64,000 nt of DNA, from NCBI RefSeq assembly GCF_900100085.1, contig NZ_FNEJ01000023.1:28912-92911 (forward strand), read 5' to 3'. Positions within the stretch are counted from its first letter, which is position 1. Each line of letters starts with the position of its first letter. This document shows positions 17,826 to 27,096 of this stretch, piece after piece. Under the pieces are notes generated by a model. The model searched no databases. It had not been told where the DNA came from and saw only the letters and a list, made by a program, of their open reading frames with translations. The stretch comes from Salipiger marinus. GTDB taxonomy: Bacteria > Pseudomonadota > Alphaproteobacteria > Rhodobacterales > Rhodobacteraceae. The position numbers and the translations under genes are program-made.

Positions 17826-17940
17826 CGAAAGGGGCGCAAAACGGGCCCGAGTCGCGGCGGTTGCGGCGGTTTGGGAAAAAAGGAAATCAAGTCAGATCAA
17901 TCCCATGGGGCGGCAGCCGGAGGCTTTGTCCGGGCTGCCG

Positions 17941-17969
17941 TTGAGATATGGCCCTTGCGGTGTTATCTT
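17941..17969 (+). promoter_or_regulatory. Candidate sigma-70 promoter for rsfS-rlmH
   Basis: TTGAGA (17941-17946) and TATCTT (17964-17969) are separated by 17 bases, giving a transcript start near 17976 and a leader of about 100 bases before rsfS. This is an inference from consensus match and spacing. Confidence 0.45.
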
Positions 17970-18022
17970 TTTCCCATGCCCTGCGCCGGGGTGACATTCG
18001 GCGCGTGTCATGAAGGAGGACA

Positions 18023-18079
18023 ATGTCCTGTCACTTACTGCCGATGCGGCCACTGCCGCTGATGCGGGCCTGCCCATGA
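18023..18079 (+). CDS. Possible 18-codon leader ORF overlapping the rsfS start
   Basis: AAGGAGG at 18012-18018 is the only strong ribosome-binding site in this leader. The ATG it serves (18023) opens an 18-codon frame whose TGA overlaps the rsfS ATG as ATGA. The encoded peptide is MSCHLLPMRPLPLMRACP. It could couple ribosome loading to rsfS. Alternatively, translation could start at an in-frame ATG at 18010, giving a longer RsfS. It is visible in sequence, but no function is shown. Confidence 0.3.
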   Translation: MSCHLLPMRPLPLMRACP

Positions 18080-18447
18080 CCGGGCTGACCCAACCCGAGG
18101 TCACCAGCGAGTCCATTCTTGCGCTGATCTTGCGGAGCCTTGACGACAACAAGGCCGAAGAGGTCGTGCAGATCGATCTGCGCGGCAAGACGTCTGTCTG
18201 CGACCATATGGTCATCTGTTCGGGGCGTTCGTCCCGTCAGGTGTCTGCGCTGTCGCAGAAGCTGGTCGAAGACCTCAAGCACGAGCTGGGTGTCCCTTCG
18301 AAGATCGAGGGGCAGGAAACCGGCGACTGGGTGCTGATCGACACGGGCGATGTGGTCGTCCATGTGTTCCGTCCCGAGGTGCGCGAGTTCTACCAGCTGG
18401 AAAAGATGTGGATGCCGATGGGCAAGGTGACCCAGAACCCGGCCTGA
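18076..18447 (+). CDS. rsfS: Ribosomal silencing factor RsfS
   Basis: RsfS (YbeB/DUF143) binds ribosomal protein uL14 and blocks subunit joining during starvation. The protein has the family core NKAEEVVQIDLRGKT, HMVICSGRSSRQVSAL and ETGDWVLIDTGDVVVHVF. The start at 18076 gives 123 residues, a usual length. A start at 18010 would add 22 residues with little family character. It lies nine bases upstream of rlmH, and the rsfS-rlmH pair is a common bacterial arrangement. Confidence 0.93.
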   Translation: MTGLTQPEVTSESILALILRSLDDNKAEEVVQIDLRGKTSVCDHMVICSGRSSRQVSALSQKLVEDLKHELGVPSKIEGQETGDWVLIDTGDVVVHVFRPEVREFYQLEKMWMPMGKVTQNPA

Positions 18448-18456
18448 CCTTTCGTC

Positions 18457-18927
18457 ATGCGGGTGCATCTTTGCGTGGTGGGCCGCCTTCGGGCGGGCCC
18501 CGAACGCGATCTGATCGACGACTATCTGAAGCGGTTCGACCGAACCGGGCGGGCGATGGCGCTTGGCCCGGTCACTGTGCATGAGGTGGAGGACCGCAAG
18601 GGCGGCGGCATGGCGGCAGAGGCCGACCTGCTGCGCCGCGCGCTGCCGTCCGGTGCCAAGATCTGCGTGCTGGACGAACGCGGGCGGGTGATGAGCTCGC
18701 CTGAATTTTCCGACACGCTGGCCCGGCTGCGCGACGAGGGCGCGCCGGATCTGGCCTTTGTCATCGGCGGGGCCGACGGGATCGACCCCGCGCTTCGGGC
18801 TCAGGCAGACATGGCGCTGTCCTTTGGCGCCATGGTCTGGCCGCATATGCTTGTGCGGGTGATGCTGGCCGAGCAGCTGTACCGCGCGGCCTCGATCCTA
18901 GCCGGCAGCCCCTATCACCGCGTCTGA
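18457..18927 (+). CDS. rlmH: 23S rRNA (pseudouridine-1915-N3) methyltransferase RlmH
   Basis: RlmH is a SPOUT-fold methyltransferase that modifies helix 69 of 23S rRNA using S-adenosylmethionine. The 156-residue protein has the knot motif FVIGGADGIDP near residues 105-115 and the C-terminal AEQLYRAASILAGSPYHR typical of the family. Its last 30 bases overlap the 3' end of the convergent uppP gene on the other strand. Confidence 0.96.
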   Translation: MRVHLCVVGRLRAGPERDLIDDYLKRFDRTGRAMALGPVTVHEVEDRKGGGMAAEADLLRRALPSGAKICVLDERGRVMSSPEFSDTLARLRDEGAPDLAFVIGGADGIDPALRAQADMALSFGAMVWPHMLVRVMLAEQLYRAASILAGSPYHRV

Positions 18928-19737
18928 GCCGGCATAGCCATAGGCATAGACCAGCAGGATGATGCCAAGGATCACCCGGTAGATCACATAGGGCGTGAAG
19001 CTGACCGACCGCAGCAGCCGCATCATCAGCGTCAGCGCCAGCAGCGCCGAGATGAAGGCGAATCCGGCGGCAATGGCACCGTCCACCGCAGCCTGCCGGT
19101 TGGCGGTTTCCACCACTTCCAGCCCCAGCAGCGTGCCGGAGGCGATGATGGTGGGTATCGACATCAGCATGGACAGCTTGGCCGCGTCATGCCGGGTGTA
19201 GCCCATGAAGCGGGCGCCGGTGATGGTGATGCCCGACCGCGAGGTGCCGGGAATCAGCGCCACCGCCTGCCACAGGCCAAGCAGGACCGCGTCGCGGAAG
19301 CTCCAGTCGGTTTCGGTGCGGATTTCGGGGTTCTTCTGGTCGGCCCACCACAGCACGATGCCGAAGATCAGCATGGTCCAGCCGATCAGCGCGACCGACC
19401 GCATCATGTCGGCAAGCCCGGTGACCTTGAGGATCAGGCCCACGACGATCACCGGCACGGTGGCCAGCGCAAGGCACAGGGCCAGCTTGGCCCCGGGCGT
19501 GTCGACACGGCCCGTAAGCAGGCGCAGGGTGCCGATGGCAGCCTCGCGCACGTCGGACCAGAAATACAGGATCACCGCGAACAGCGTGCCCACATGCACG
19601 GCCACGTCGATGACCTGCCCCTGATCTGCCATCCCAGTGAGATTCGGCAGAAGAATCAGGTGGCCCGAGGAAGAAATCGGCAGAAATTCGGTGATGCCCT
19701 GGATCAGGGCGAGTATAATGAGTTGGGACAGTGGCAT
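18898..19737 (-). CDS. uppP: Undecaprenyl-diphosphatase
   Basis: UppP (BacA) removes a phosphate from undecaprenyl diphosphate at the periplasmic face, recycling the lipid carrier for peptidoglycan. The 279-residue polytopic protein has the two catalytic signatures QGITEFLPISSSGHL (residues 14-28) and PGTSRSG near residue 167. It is divergent from gltD and convergent, with a 30-base overlap, with rlmH. Overexpression of the family gives bacitracin resistance. Confidence 0.96.
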   Translation of the reverse strand: MPLSQLIILALIQGITEFLPISSSGHLILLPNLTGMADQGQVIDVAVHVGTLFAVILYFWSDVREAAIGTLRLLTGRVDTPGAKLALCLALATVPVIVVGLILKVTGLADMMRSVALIGWTMLIFGIVLWWADQKNPEIRTETDWSFRDAVLLGLWQAVALIPGTSRSGITITGARFMGYTRHDAAKLSMLMSIPTIIASGTLLGLEVVETANRQAAVDGAIAAGFAFISALLALTLMMRLLRSVSFTPYVIYRVILGIILLVYAYGYAGSDAVIGAAG

Positions 19738-19963
19738 CGCAGCGCCTCTCCGGGGGACTATCGGCGTCTGCTATATCCCCTTGGTTTTCTGGGGAAAAGA
19801 GGTAAATGGTTCCGGTTCGATACCTATTTTGACGCGATTTTCGCGACCGGGGAGGGCGTGTCTCCAAAATAAACGCATAATAGGTCAGTAAGAGTGACTT
19901 TTCTTCCGGCGCGGCTTTGAGTAAACACGCGCCACCGACTGATCTGCTTGGAGACAAGGCGTC

Positions 19964-21403
19964 ATGGCAAAGCAACCCATGCTGAAATTCGTGAAGATCG
20001 CCCGCGACATGCCCGAGAAACGCTCGGCGGATGTGCGCAAGGAGGATTTCCACGAAATCTACGCCGAGTTCGCGGCGGCGAAGGCGGCGGAACAGGCCAG
20101 CCGCTGCAGTCAGTGCGGCGTGCCCTATTGTCAGAGCCATTGCCCGCTGCACAACAACATCCCCGACTGGCTGAACCTGACCGCCACCGGGCGGCTGCGC
20201 GAAGCCTATGAAATCAGCCAGTCCACCAACACCTTCCCCGAGATCTGTGGCCGCATCTGCCCGCAGGACCGGCTTTGCGAAGGCAATTGCGTGATCGAAC
20301 AGTCGGGCCATGGCACCGTGACCATCGGCTCGGTCGAGAAATACATCACTGACACCGCTTGGGAAAACGGCTGGGTCACCCCCGCTGCCCCGGCGGTGGA
20401 ACGGCCCGAAAGCGTGGGCATCATCGGCGCGGGCCCCGGCGGGCTGGCGGCGGCGGACATGCTGCGCCGTGCGGGCGTGCAGGTCACGGTCTATGACCGG
20501 TATGACCGCGCGGGCGGGCTGATGACCTATGGCATCCCCGGCTTCAAGCTGGAGAAAGAAGTGGTGATGCGCCGCAATGCCCAGCTGGAAGCGGGCGGCG
20601 TGCGCTTCGTGCTGAACTGCGCCGTGGGCGAGGACATCACCTTTGACGAGATCCGGTCGCAGCATGATGCGGTCATCATCGCCACCGGCGTCTACAAGTC
20701 CCGCGATCTGGGCGGGCCGGGCGCGGGTGCGCGCGGCATCGTGCGGGCCATCGACTATCTCACCGCCTCCAACCGCGCGGCCAATTTTGGCGACAGCGTG
20801 CCGGAGTTCGAAAGCGGCGAGCTGAACGCCGAGGGCAAGAAGGTCGTGGTCATTGGCGGCGGCGACACCGCCATGGACTGCGTGCGCACCGCGATCCGGC
20901 AGGGGGCGACCTCGGTCAAGTGCCTCTATCGCCGCGACCGCGCCAACATGCCGGGCAGCCAGCGCGAGACCCAGAACGCCGAGGAAGAAGGCGTGGTCTT
21001 CGAATGGCTGACCGCGCCCAAGGGCTTCAAGGGCGACGCGGCGGTCGAAGCGGTGGTGGTGCAGAAGATGCGGCTGGGCCTGCCCGACGCGTCCGGGCGC
21101 CAGACGCCGGAACTGATCGACGGCAGCGACTATGACGAACCCGCCGATCTGGTCATCAAGGCGCTGGGGTTCGAACCCGAGGAACTGCCGACGCTCTGGG
21201 GCTGCCCCGAGCTGGAAGTGACACGCTGGGGCACGGTGAAGGCCGAATTCACCAGCGGGCGCACCTCGCTGCCCGGCGTCTATGCCGTGGGCGACATCGT
21301 GCGCGGCGCGTCGCTGGTGGTCTGGGCGATCCGCGACGGTCGCGACTGCGCCGAGGCGGTGCTGAAGGATTTCCAGTCCGCGGCGGCGATTGCCGCGGAG
21401 TGA
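19964..21403 (+). CDS. gltD: Glutamate synthase small (beta) subunit
   Basis: GltD is the flavin and iron-sulfur subunit that passes NADPH electrons to GltB for glutamate formation from glutamine and 2-oxoglutarate. The 479-residue protein has N-terminal cysteine clusters (CSQCGVPYCQSHCP, CGRICPQDRLCEGNC). It has an FAD site (GIIGAGPGGLAAADML) and an NADPH site (VVVIGGGDTAMD). The C-terminal FAD segment VYAVGDIVRGASLVVWA completes the fold. It starts 226 bases from the divergent uppP gene and is separated from gltB by a GFA-family gene. Confidence 0.97.
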   Translation: MAKQPMLKFVKIARDMPEKRSADVRKEDFHEIYAEFAAAKAAEQASRCSQCGVPYCQSHCPLHNNIPDWLNLTATGRLREAYEISQSTNTFPEICGRICPQDRLCEGNCVIEQSGHGTVTIGSVEKYITDTAWENGWVTPAAPAVERPESVGIIGAGPGGLAAADMLRRAGVQVTVYDRYDRAGGLMTYGIPGFKLEKEVVMRRNAQLEAGGVRFVLNCAVGEDITFDEIRSQHDAVIIATGVYKSRDLGGPGAGARGIVRAIDYLTASNRAANFGDSVPEFESGELNAEGKKVVVIGGGDTAMDCVRTAIRQGATSVKCLYRRDRANMPGSQRETQNAEEEGVVFEWLTAPKGFKGDAAVEAVVVQKMRLGLPDASGRQTPELIDGSDYDEPADLVIKALGFEPEELPTLWGCPELEVTRWGTVKAEFTSGRTSLPGVYAVGDIVRGASLVVWAIRDGRDCAEAVLKDFQSAAAIAAE

Positions 21404-21468
21404 GGCCACGGCCTCTGTCCGTTTCTCTGGGTCGGCCCCGCTGACCCGCACCCGGAAAGGTCCATGCC

Positions 21469-21906
21469 ATGACACGCAGAAGCGGTCATTGTCTGTGCGG
21501 CGCGGTGCGATTCACCGCGACGAGTTGGGGCAGCTTCGGCGTCTGTCATTGCGAACAGTGCCGTCGCTGGGCGGGATCCGCGCTGTTTGCGGCGGATGTG
21601 GCCGAGGGCGATCTGGACGTGCAGGGCGCCGAGCACATCCGCAGCTTCCGCAGCTCCGACTGGGCGACGCGGTCGTTCTGCGGGACCTGCGGTTCGGTGC
21701 TGTGGTATCGTTACGACAAAGGCGTGGACGGTGCCGGGGCCTATGAGGTCTGCCTTGGCCTGCTGGACGACGCCAATGGCTTTGCGCTGAAGCGCGAGAT
21801 TTTTGCCGATAAGAAACCGGACAGCTGGGCGCTGGACGGGCAGCACGACCGGCTGACCCGTTCCGAATGCCTCGCGATGTTCGGATCGCAAAGCGACGGG
21901 GCCTGA
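21469..21906 (+). CDS. GFA-family zinc protein
   Basis: This is a 145-residue protein of the CENP-V/GFA superfamily. The zinc ligands are in HCLCGAVRF, CHCEQCRRW and SFCGTCGSVL, the normal layout. The characterised family member Gfa was described as a glutathione-dependent formaldehyde-activating enzyme, but most members have no known substrate. AAAGG lies close to the ATG. It sits between gltD and gltB on the same strand. A separate, longer Gfa is encoded at 55052. Confidence 0.88.
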   Translation: MTRRSGHCLCGAVRFTATSWGSFGVCHCEQCRRWAGSALFAADVAEGDLDVQGAEHIRSFRSSDWATRSFCGTCGSVLWYRYDKGVDGAGAYEVCLGLLDDANGFALKREIFADKKPDSWALDGQHDRLTRSECLAMFGSQSDGA

Positions 21907-22025
21907 GCCCCGGTCCCGAAGACCGAAGAATACCGGCGCACCCGCGCCACCAGAAATTCCGGCGCAGCCGCGCCGAACCACGCTAGTCCGGCCGCATCAC
22001 GGCCCCGCCATGGAGGTATCAAGCC

Positions 22026-25000
22026 ATGACCACTTTCGACGCCAACTGGGCTGCCGCCGAAGAGACCAAACGCAAGTGGATGGAAGAGAACAGCCTGTTC
22101 CGCGACGAGCACGAGCATTCGTCCTGCGGCGTGGGTCTTGTTGTCTCCATCGACGGCAAGCCGTCGCGCAAGGTGGTCGAGGCGGGGATCACCGCGCTCA
22201 AGGCGATCTGGCACCGTGGTGCCGTGGATGCCGATGGCAAGACCGGTGACGGCGCGGGCATCCATGTGCAGATCCCGGTCAGCTTCTTTTACGATCAGAT
22301 CGACCGCACCGGCCACGCGCCGCGCAAGGACGAGCTGATGGCGGTGGGGCAGGTGTTCCTGCCGCGCACGGATTTTGCCGCACAGGAAACCTGCCGGACC
22401 ATCGTGGAAACCGAAGTGCTGCGCATGGGCCATTACATCTATGGCTGGCGGCATGTGCCGGTGAATGTCGACTGCCTTGGCGAAAAGGCCAACGCCACGC
22501 GCCCCGAGATCGAGCAGATCCTGATCTCCAACGCCAAGGGCATCGACGAAGAGACCTTTGAGCGCGAACTGTATGTGATCCGGCGCCGCATCGAAAAGGC
22601 GGCGACGGCGGCGGGGATCAACGGGCTTTACATCGCTTCGCTGTCCTGCCGGTCGATCATCTACAAGGGCATGATGCTGGCCGAACAGGTGGCGGTGTTC
22701 TACCCCGACCTGATGGATGCGCGGTTCGAATCCGCCTTCGCGATCTATCACCAGCGCTATTCCACCAACACCTTCCCGCAATGGTGGCTGGCCCAGCCGT
22801 TCCGCATGCTGGCGCATAACGGCGAGATCAACACGATCAAGGGCAACACCAACTGGATGAAAAGCCACGAAATCCGCATGGCCTCGGCCACGTTCGGAGA
22901 GATGGCCGAAGACATCAAGCCGATCATCGCGTCGGGGGCGTCGGATTCCGCAGCCCTGGATGCGGTGTTCGAGGTGCTGGTGCGCGCGGGCCGCAACGCC
23001 CCCATGGCCAAGACCATGCTGATCCCCGAAGCGTGGTCCAAGCAGGCGGTGGAACTGCCGCAGGCGTGGCTGGACATGTATTCCTACGTCAACTCGGTGA
23101 TGGAACCGTGGGACGGCCCGGCGGCGCTGGCCATGACCGATGGCCGCTGGGTCTGTGGCGGGCTTGACCGCAACGGCCTGCGCCCCATGCGGTATGTCGT
23201 GACCGGTGACGGCCTGCTGATCGCGGGATCCGAGGCGGGCATGGTGCCGGTCGACGAAGGGTCGGTGCGCGAAAAGGGCGCGCTTGGGCCGGGCCAGATG
23301 ATCGCCGTGGATATGGAAGAGGGCAAGCTTTACCACGATACCGAGATCAAGGACCGTCTGGCCGCCAGCCAGCCCTTCGGCGAATGGGTGGGCAAGATCG
23401 TCGAACTGGACGACGTGCTGGGCAAGGTGTCGGAAAAGCCGCTGTTTGCCGGATCCGAACTGCGCCGCCGCCAGATCGCCGCAGGCTACACGATCGAGGA
23501 ACTGGAACAGGCGCTGGCGCCGATGGCGGAGGACGGCAAGGAGATGCTCGCCTCCATGGGCGATGACACGCCTTCGGCGGTGCTGTCGAAGAAATACCGC
23601 CCGCTGTCGCATTTCTTCCGCCAGAACTTCAGCCAGGTGACCAACCCGCCCATCGACTCCCTGCGCGAATTCCGCGTGATGTCGCTGAAGACGCGGTTCG
23701 GCAACCTCAAGAACGTGCTGGATGAATCCTCCTCCCAGACCGAGATCCTCGTGCTGGACAGCCCCTTTGTCGCCAACACGCAGTTCGACGAGCTGGTGAA
23801 GCATTTCAACGCCGGTCTGGTGGAAATCGACTGTACCTTCCCCGCCAATGGCGGCGAGGGCGCGCTGCGCGACGGGCTGGCGCGGATCCGGGCCGAGGCC
23901 GAGGATGCCGTGCGCTCCGGCGGCGGTCACATCGTGCTGACCGATCACCACCAGTCCGAGGACAAGGTGGCGATGCCGATGATCCTTGCCACCTCGGCGG
24001 TGCATTCGTGGCTGACCAAGAAGGGCCTGCGCACCTTCTGTTCGCTGGGCGTGCGCTCGGCGGAATGTATCGATCCGCATTATTTCGCGGTGCTGGTGGG
24101 CTGCGGCGCGACCATCGTGAACCCCTATCTGGCCGAAGACAGCCTTGCCGACCGCATCGACCGTGGCCTGCTGGACGGGTCGCTGACCGACAATGTCGCG
24201 CGCTACCGCGAGGCCATCGACGCCGGTCTGCTGAAGATCATGTCGAAGATGGGGATCTCTGTCATCTCCTCCTATCGCGGCGGCCTGAACTTCGAGGCGG
24301 TGGGGCTGAGCCGTGCCATGGTGGCGGAATATTTCCCCGGCATGCTGAGCCGGATTTCCGGCATCGGCGTGCATGGCATCCAGCAGAAGGCCGAAGAGGT
24401 GCACGGGCTTGGCTTCCGTGGCGGGCGCGACGTGCTGCCCATCGGCGGCTTCTACAAGGCGCGCAAGTCCGGCGAGACCCATGCCTGGGGCGCGCAGAAC
24501 ATGCATCTGCTGCAGGCCGCCTGCAACAAGGCCAGCTACGAGCTGTGGAAGACCTATTCCAAGGCGATGCGGGCCAACCCGCCGATCCATCTGCGCGACC
24601 TCTTGGATTTCAAGCCGCTGGCAGAACCCGTGCCGCTGGAAGAGGTGGAAAGCATCACCTCCATCCGCAAGCGTTTCGTGACGCCGGGGATGAGCCTTGG
24701 CGCGCTGAGCCCGGAGGCGCACAAGACGCTGAACGTCGCCATGAACCGCATCGGCGCCAAGTCCGACAGCGGCGAGGGCGGCGAGGATCCGGCACATTTT
24801 GTGCCCGAACCCAATGGCGACAACCCCTCGGCCAAGATCAAGCAGGTGGCGTCGGGCCGGTTCGGCGTGACGGCGGAATATCTCAACCACTGCGAAGAGC
24901 TTGAAATCAAGGTCGCGCAGGGCGCCAAGCCCGGCGAGGGTGGCCAGCTGCCCGGCATGAAGGTCACCAAGCTGATCGCGCGTCTGCGTCATTCCACCGA

Positions 25001-26567
25001 AGGCGTGACGCTGATTTCGCCGCCGCCGCATCACGACATCTATTCGATCGAGGATCTGGCGCAGCTGATCTACGACCTGAAGCAGATCAACCCGCGCTGC
25101 AAGGTGACGGTCAAGCTGGTGGCCTCCTCCGGGGTTGGTACCATCGCGGCGGGCGTGGCCAAGGCCAAGGCGGACATCATCCTGATTTCCGGCCATAACG
25201 GCGGCACCGGCGCGTCGCCCGCCACCTCGATCAAACATGCGGGCCTGCCGTGGGAGATGGGCCTGACCGAGGCGCATCAGGTTCTGGCGATGAACAAGCT
25301 GCGCGACCGCGTGACGCTGCGCACCGATGGTGGCCTGCGCACCGGGCGCGACATCGTGATGGCCGCGATGCTGGGGGCCGAGGAATATGGCATCGGCACC
25401 GCCGCGCTGATCGCCATGGGCTGCATCATGGTGCGCCAGTGCCAGTCCAACACCTGCCCCGTGGGCGTCTGCACGCAGGATGAAAGCCTGCGCGCCAAGT
25501 TCACCGGCAATGCGGAAAAGGTGGTGAACCTCATCACCTTCTACGCCACCGAGGTGCGCGAGATCCTCGCCTCCATCGGGGCGCGCAGCCTGAATGACGT
25601 GATCGGCCGTGCCGATCTGCTGCGGCAGGTCAGCCGTGGGGCGGAGCATCTGGACGATCTCGACCTCAACCCGCTGCTGATCCGCGTCGATGGCGCCGAT
25701 GACATCGTCTACAACCGCGACAAGCCGCGCAACATGGTGCCCGACACGCTGGATGCCGAGATCGTGCGCGATGCCGCGCGCTTCCTTGAAGATGGCGAGA
25801 AGATGCAGCTGAGCTATGCGGTGCAGAACACCCACCGCACCGTCGGCACCCGCACCTCCAGCCATATCGTGCGCAAGTTCGGGATGCGCAACGCGCTGCA
25901 GCCCGACCACCTGCATGTGAAGCTGACCGGCTCTGCGGGTCAGTCGCTGGGCGCCTTCGCGGCGCCGGGCCTGAAGATCGAGGTGTCGGGCGATGCCAAT
26001 GACTATGTGGCCAAGGGTCTGTCCGGCGGCACCGTGGTGGTGCGTCCGCCGATGATGTCGCCGCTCAAGGCGGAGGACAACACCATCATCGGCAATACCG
26101 TGCTTTACGGCGCCACCGATGGCTATCTCTTCGCGGCGGGCAAGGCGGGCGAACGCTTCGCCGTGCGCAACTCCGGCGCGAAGGTGGTGGTCGAAGGCTG
26201 CGGATCGAACGGCTGCGAATACATGACCGGCGGGGTCGCGGTGATCCTTGGCCCGATCGGCGCCAATTTCGGCGCGGGCATGACCGGGGGCATGGCCTAT
26301 CTTTATGATCCCGAAGGCATGGCGGGCGATCTGATGAACATGGAAAGCCTCGTCACCTGCCCGGTGACTGTGGACCATTGGGAAGCGGAACTGCGCGGGC
26401 TGATCGAACGCCACCTGCGTGAAACCGGCAGCCGCCGCGCGCAGGACATCCTGCAGCACTGGGACAGCGAGCGCGGCCATTTCCTGCAGGTCTGCCCGAA
26501 GGAGATGCTGAACAAGATCACCCATCCGCTCGGCTTCGAGCAGGACGTGGCGGTGCCTGCGGAATAA
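22026..26567 (+). CDS. gltB: Glutamate synthase large (alpha) subunit
   Basis: GltB hydrolyses glutamine and adds the ammonia to 2-oxoglutarate. The 1513-residue protein is probably cleaved to expose Cys34 (EHSSCGVGL), the N-terminal nucleophile of the amidotransferase domain (about 34-430). The central domain, the FMN-binding synthase domain with the 3Fe-4S cluster cysteines (CIMVRQCQSNTCPVGVC, near 1135-1151) and the C-terminal GXGXG beta-helix domain (about 1260-1500) follow. GGAGG precedes the ATG. A strong terminator follows at 26597. It is the full-length partner of gltD. Confidence 0.98.
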   Translation: MTTFDANWAAAEETKRKWMEENSLFRDEHEHSSCGVGLVVSIDGKPSRKVVEAGITALKAIWHRGAVDADGKTGDGAGIHVQIPVSFFYDQIDRTGHAPRKDELMAVGQVFLPRTDFAAQETCRTIVETEVLRMGHYIYGWRHVPVNVDCLGEKANATRPEIEQILISNAKGIDEETFERELYVIRRRIEKAATAAGINGLYIASLSCRSIIYKGMMLAEQVAVFYPDLMDARFESAFAIYHQRYSTNTFPQWWLAQPFRMLAHNGEINTIKGNTNWMKSHEIRMASATFGEMAEDIKPIIASGASDSAALDAVFEVLVRAGRNAPMAKTMLIPEAWSKQAVELPQAWLDMYSYVNSVMEPWDGPAALAMTDGRWVCGGLDRNGLRPMRYVVTGDGLLIAGSEAGMVPVDEGSVREKGALGPGQMIAVDMEEGKLYHDTEIKDRLAASQPFGEWVGKIVELDDVLGKVSEKPLFAGSELRRRQIAAGYTIEELEQALAPMAEDGKEMLASMGDDTPSAVLSKKYRPLSHFFRQNFSQVTNPPIDSLREFRVMSLKTRFGNLKNVLDESSSQTEILVLDSPFVANTQFDELVKHFNAGLVEIDCTFPANGGEGALRDGLARIRAEAEDAVRSGGGHIVLTDHHQSEDKVAMPMILATSAVHSWLTKKGLRTFCSLGVRSAECIDPHYFAVLVGCGATIVNPYLAEDSLADRIDRGLLDGSLTDNVARYREAIDAGLLKIMSKMGISVISSYRGGLNFEAVGLSRAMVAEYFPGMLSRISGIGVHGIQQKAEEVHGLGFRGGRDVLPIGGFYKARKSGETHAWGAQNMHLLQAACNKASYELWKTYSKAMRANPPIHLRDLLDFKPLAEPVPLEEVESITSIRKRFVTPGMSLGALSPEAHKTLNVAMNRIGAKSDSGEGGEDPAHFVPEPNGDNPSAKIKQVASGRFGVTAEYLNHCEELEIKVAQGAKPGEGGQLPGMKVTKLIARLRHSTEGVTLISPPPHHDIYSIEDLAQLIYDLKQINPRCKVTVKLVASSGVGTIAAGVAKAKADIILISGHNGGTGASPATSIKHAGLPWEMGLTEAHQVLAMNKLRDRVTLRTDGGLRTGRDIVMAAMLGAEEYGIGTAALIAMGCIMVRQCQSNTCPVGVCTQDESLRAKFTGNAEKVVNLITFYATEVREILASIGARSLNDVIGRADLLRQVSRGAEHLDDLDLNPLLIRVDGADDIVYNRDKPRNMVPDTLDAEIVRDAARFLEDGEKMQLSYAVQNTHRTVGTRTSSHIVRKFGMRNALQPDHLHVKLTGSAGQSLGAFAAPGLKIEVSGDANDYVAKGLSGGTVVVRPPMMSPLKAEDNTIIGNTVLYGATDGYLFAAGKAGERFAVRNSGAKVVVEGCGSNGCEYMTGGVAVILGPIGANFGAGMTGGMAYLYDPEGMAGDLMNMESLVTCPVTVDHWEAELRGLIERHLRETGSRRAQDILQHWDSERGHFLQVCPKEMLNKITHPLGFEQDVAVPAE

Positions 26568-26596
26568 CGCGGGCCTGCTCAGCCGTGGCGCGATCT

Positions 26597-26624
26597 GAGG
26601 GCCCCTTGCGGGGCCCTCTTTTTT
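26597..26624 (+). terminator. Rho-independent terminator after gltB
   Basis: GAGGGCCCC (26597-26605) and GGGGCCCTC (26610-26618) form a perfect nine-base stem with loop TTGC, followed by six T residues. It is a textbook intrinsic terminator 30 bases after the gltB stop. Confidence 0.92.
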
Positions 26625-26634
26625 GGGACGGGGC

Positions 26635-27096
26635 TCAGGGGCGTGGCGCCTCGGGGCCGCGATCCTCGGGCTTCGGACCTTTCGGGCCTTTGGGCCCCAT
26701 GTGGCCGGACATGGCGGGGTGATGCGGCACCGGCTCGGCCTCCGACACCATCTCCGCCAGCGGCTGCGCGGCGCGCAGGCAGGCGTCCACCGGCGTGTCG
26801 CCACAGCTCAGGTGCAGTTTGCGCCCGCCGCCAAAATCCACCTTCACCTCGGCGCCGCGCGACCGCTCGCCGTGATGCCTGCCATGCGGCGACATCCCGG
26901 CATGCGGGGACATGGAGCCGGGCCGATGCGCTTCGCCCATCGGGGAGGGGCGGGCCCCGGGTGAGTCGGGCGCCTGCGCGGCTGCGGGCGGCGTGGGCGA
27001 GGCGGTCTGCGCCGCGACCGGCAGGGCGCTGGCACAGGCCAGCAGGCTGGCGGTCACGAGGGTGGCGGAGGCGGGGCGGGAAAACAGGCTGAACAT
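26635..27096 (-). CDS. Exported Pro/His-rich protein, function unknown
   Basis: The 153-residue protein has a signal peptide (about residues 1-30, ending VAAQ) and a proline/histidine-rich linker (MSPHAGMSPHGRHHGERS). It has a short globular part with two cysteines (HLSCGDTPVDACLRA near residues 97-111) and a Gly/Pro-rich tail. Histidines suggest possible metal binding. I do not recognise the family. AAAGGAAAGG lies upstream. An in-frame GTG at 27099 is an alternative start. Confidence 0.7.
   Translation of the reverse strand: MFSLFSRPASATLVTASLLACASALPVAAQTASPTPPAAAQAPDSPGARPSPMGEAHRPGSMSPHAGMSPHGRHHGERSRGAEVKVDFGGGRKLHLSCGDTPVDACLRAAQPLAEMVSEAEPVPHHPAMSGHMGPKGPKGPKPEDRGPEAPRP

Noticed and set aside
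19187..21475. Long minus-strand frame (762 codons) opposite gltD and running into uppP
   Set aside because: gltD on the plus strand has all cofactor motifs. The minus-strand product is low-complexity antisense sequence.
21741..26804. Open frame of 1687 codons on the minus strand
   Set aside because: It lies antisense to gltB, whose catalytic motifs and length are certain. The translation is rich in His, Arg and Gly and has no domain, as expected for the complement of GC-rich codons.
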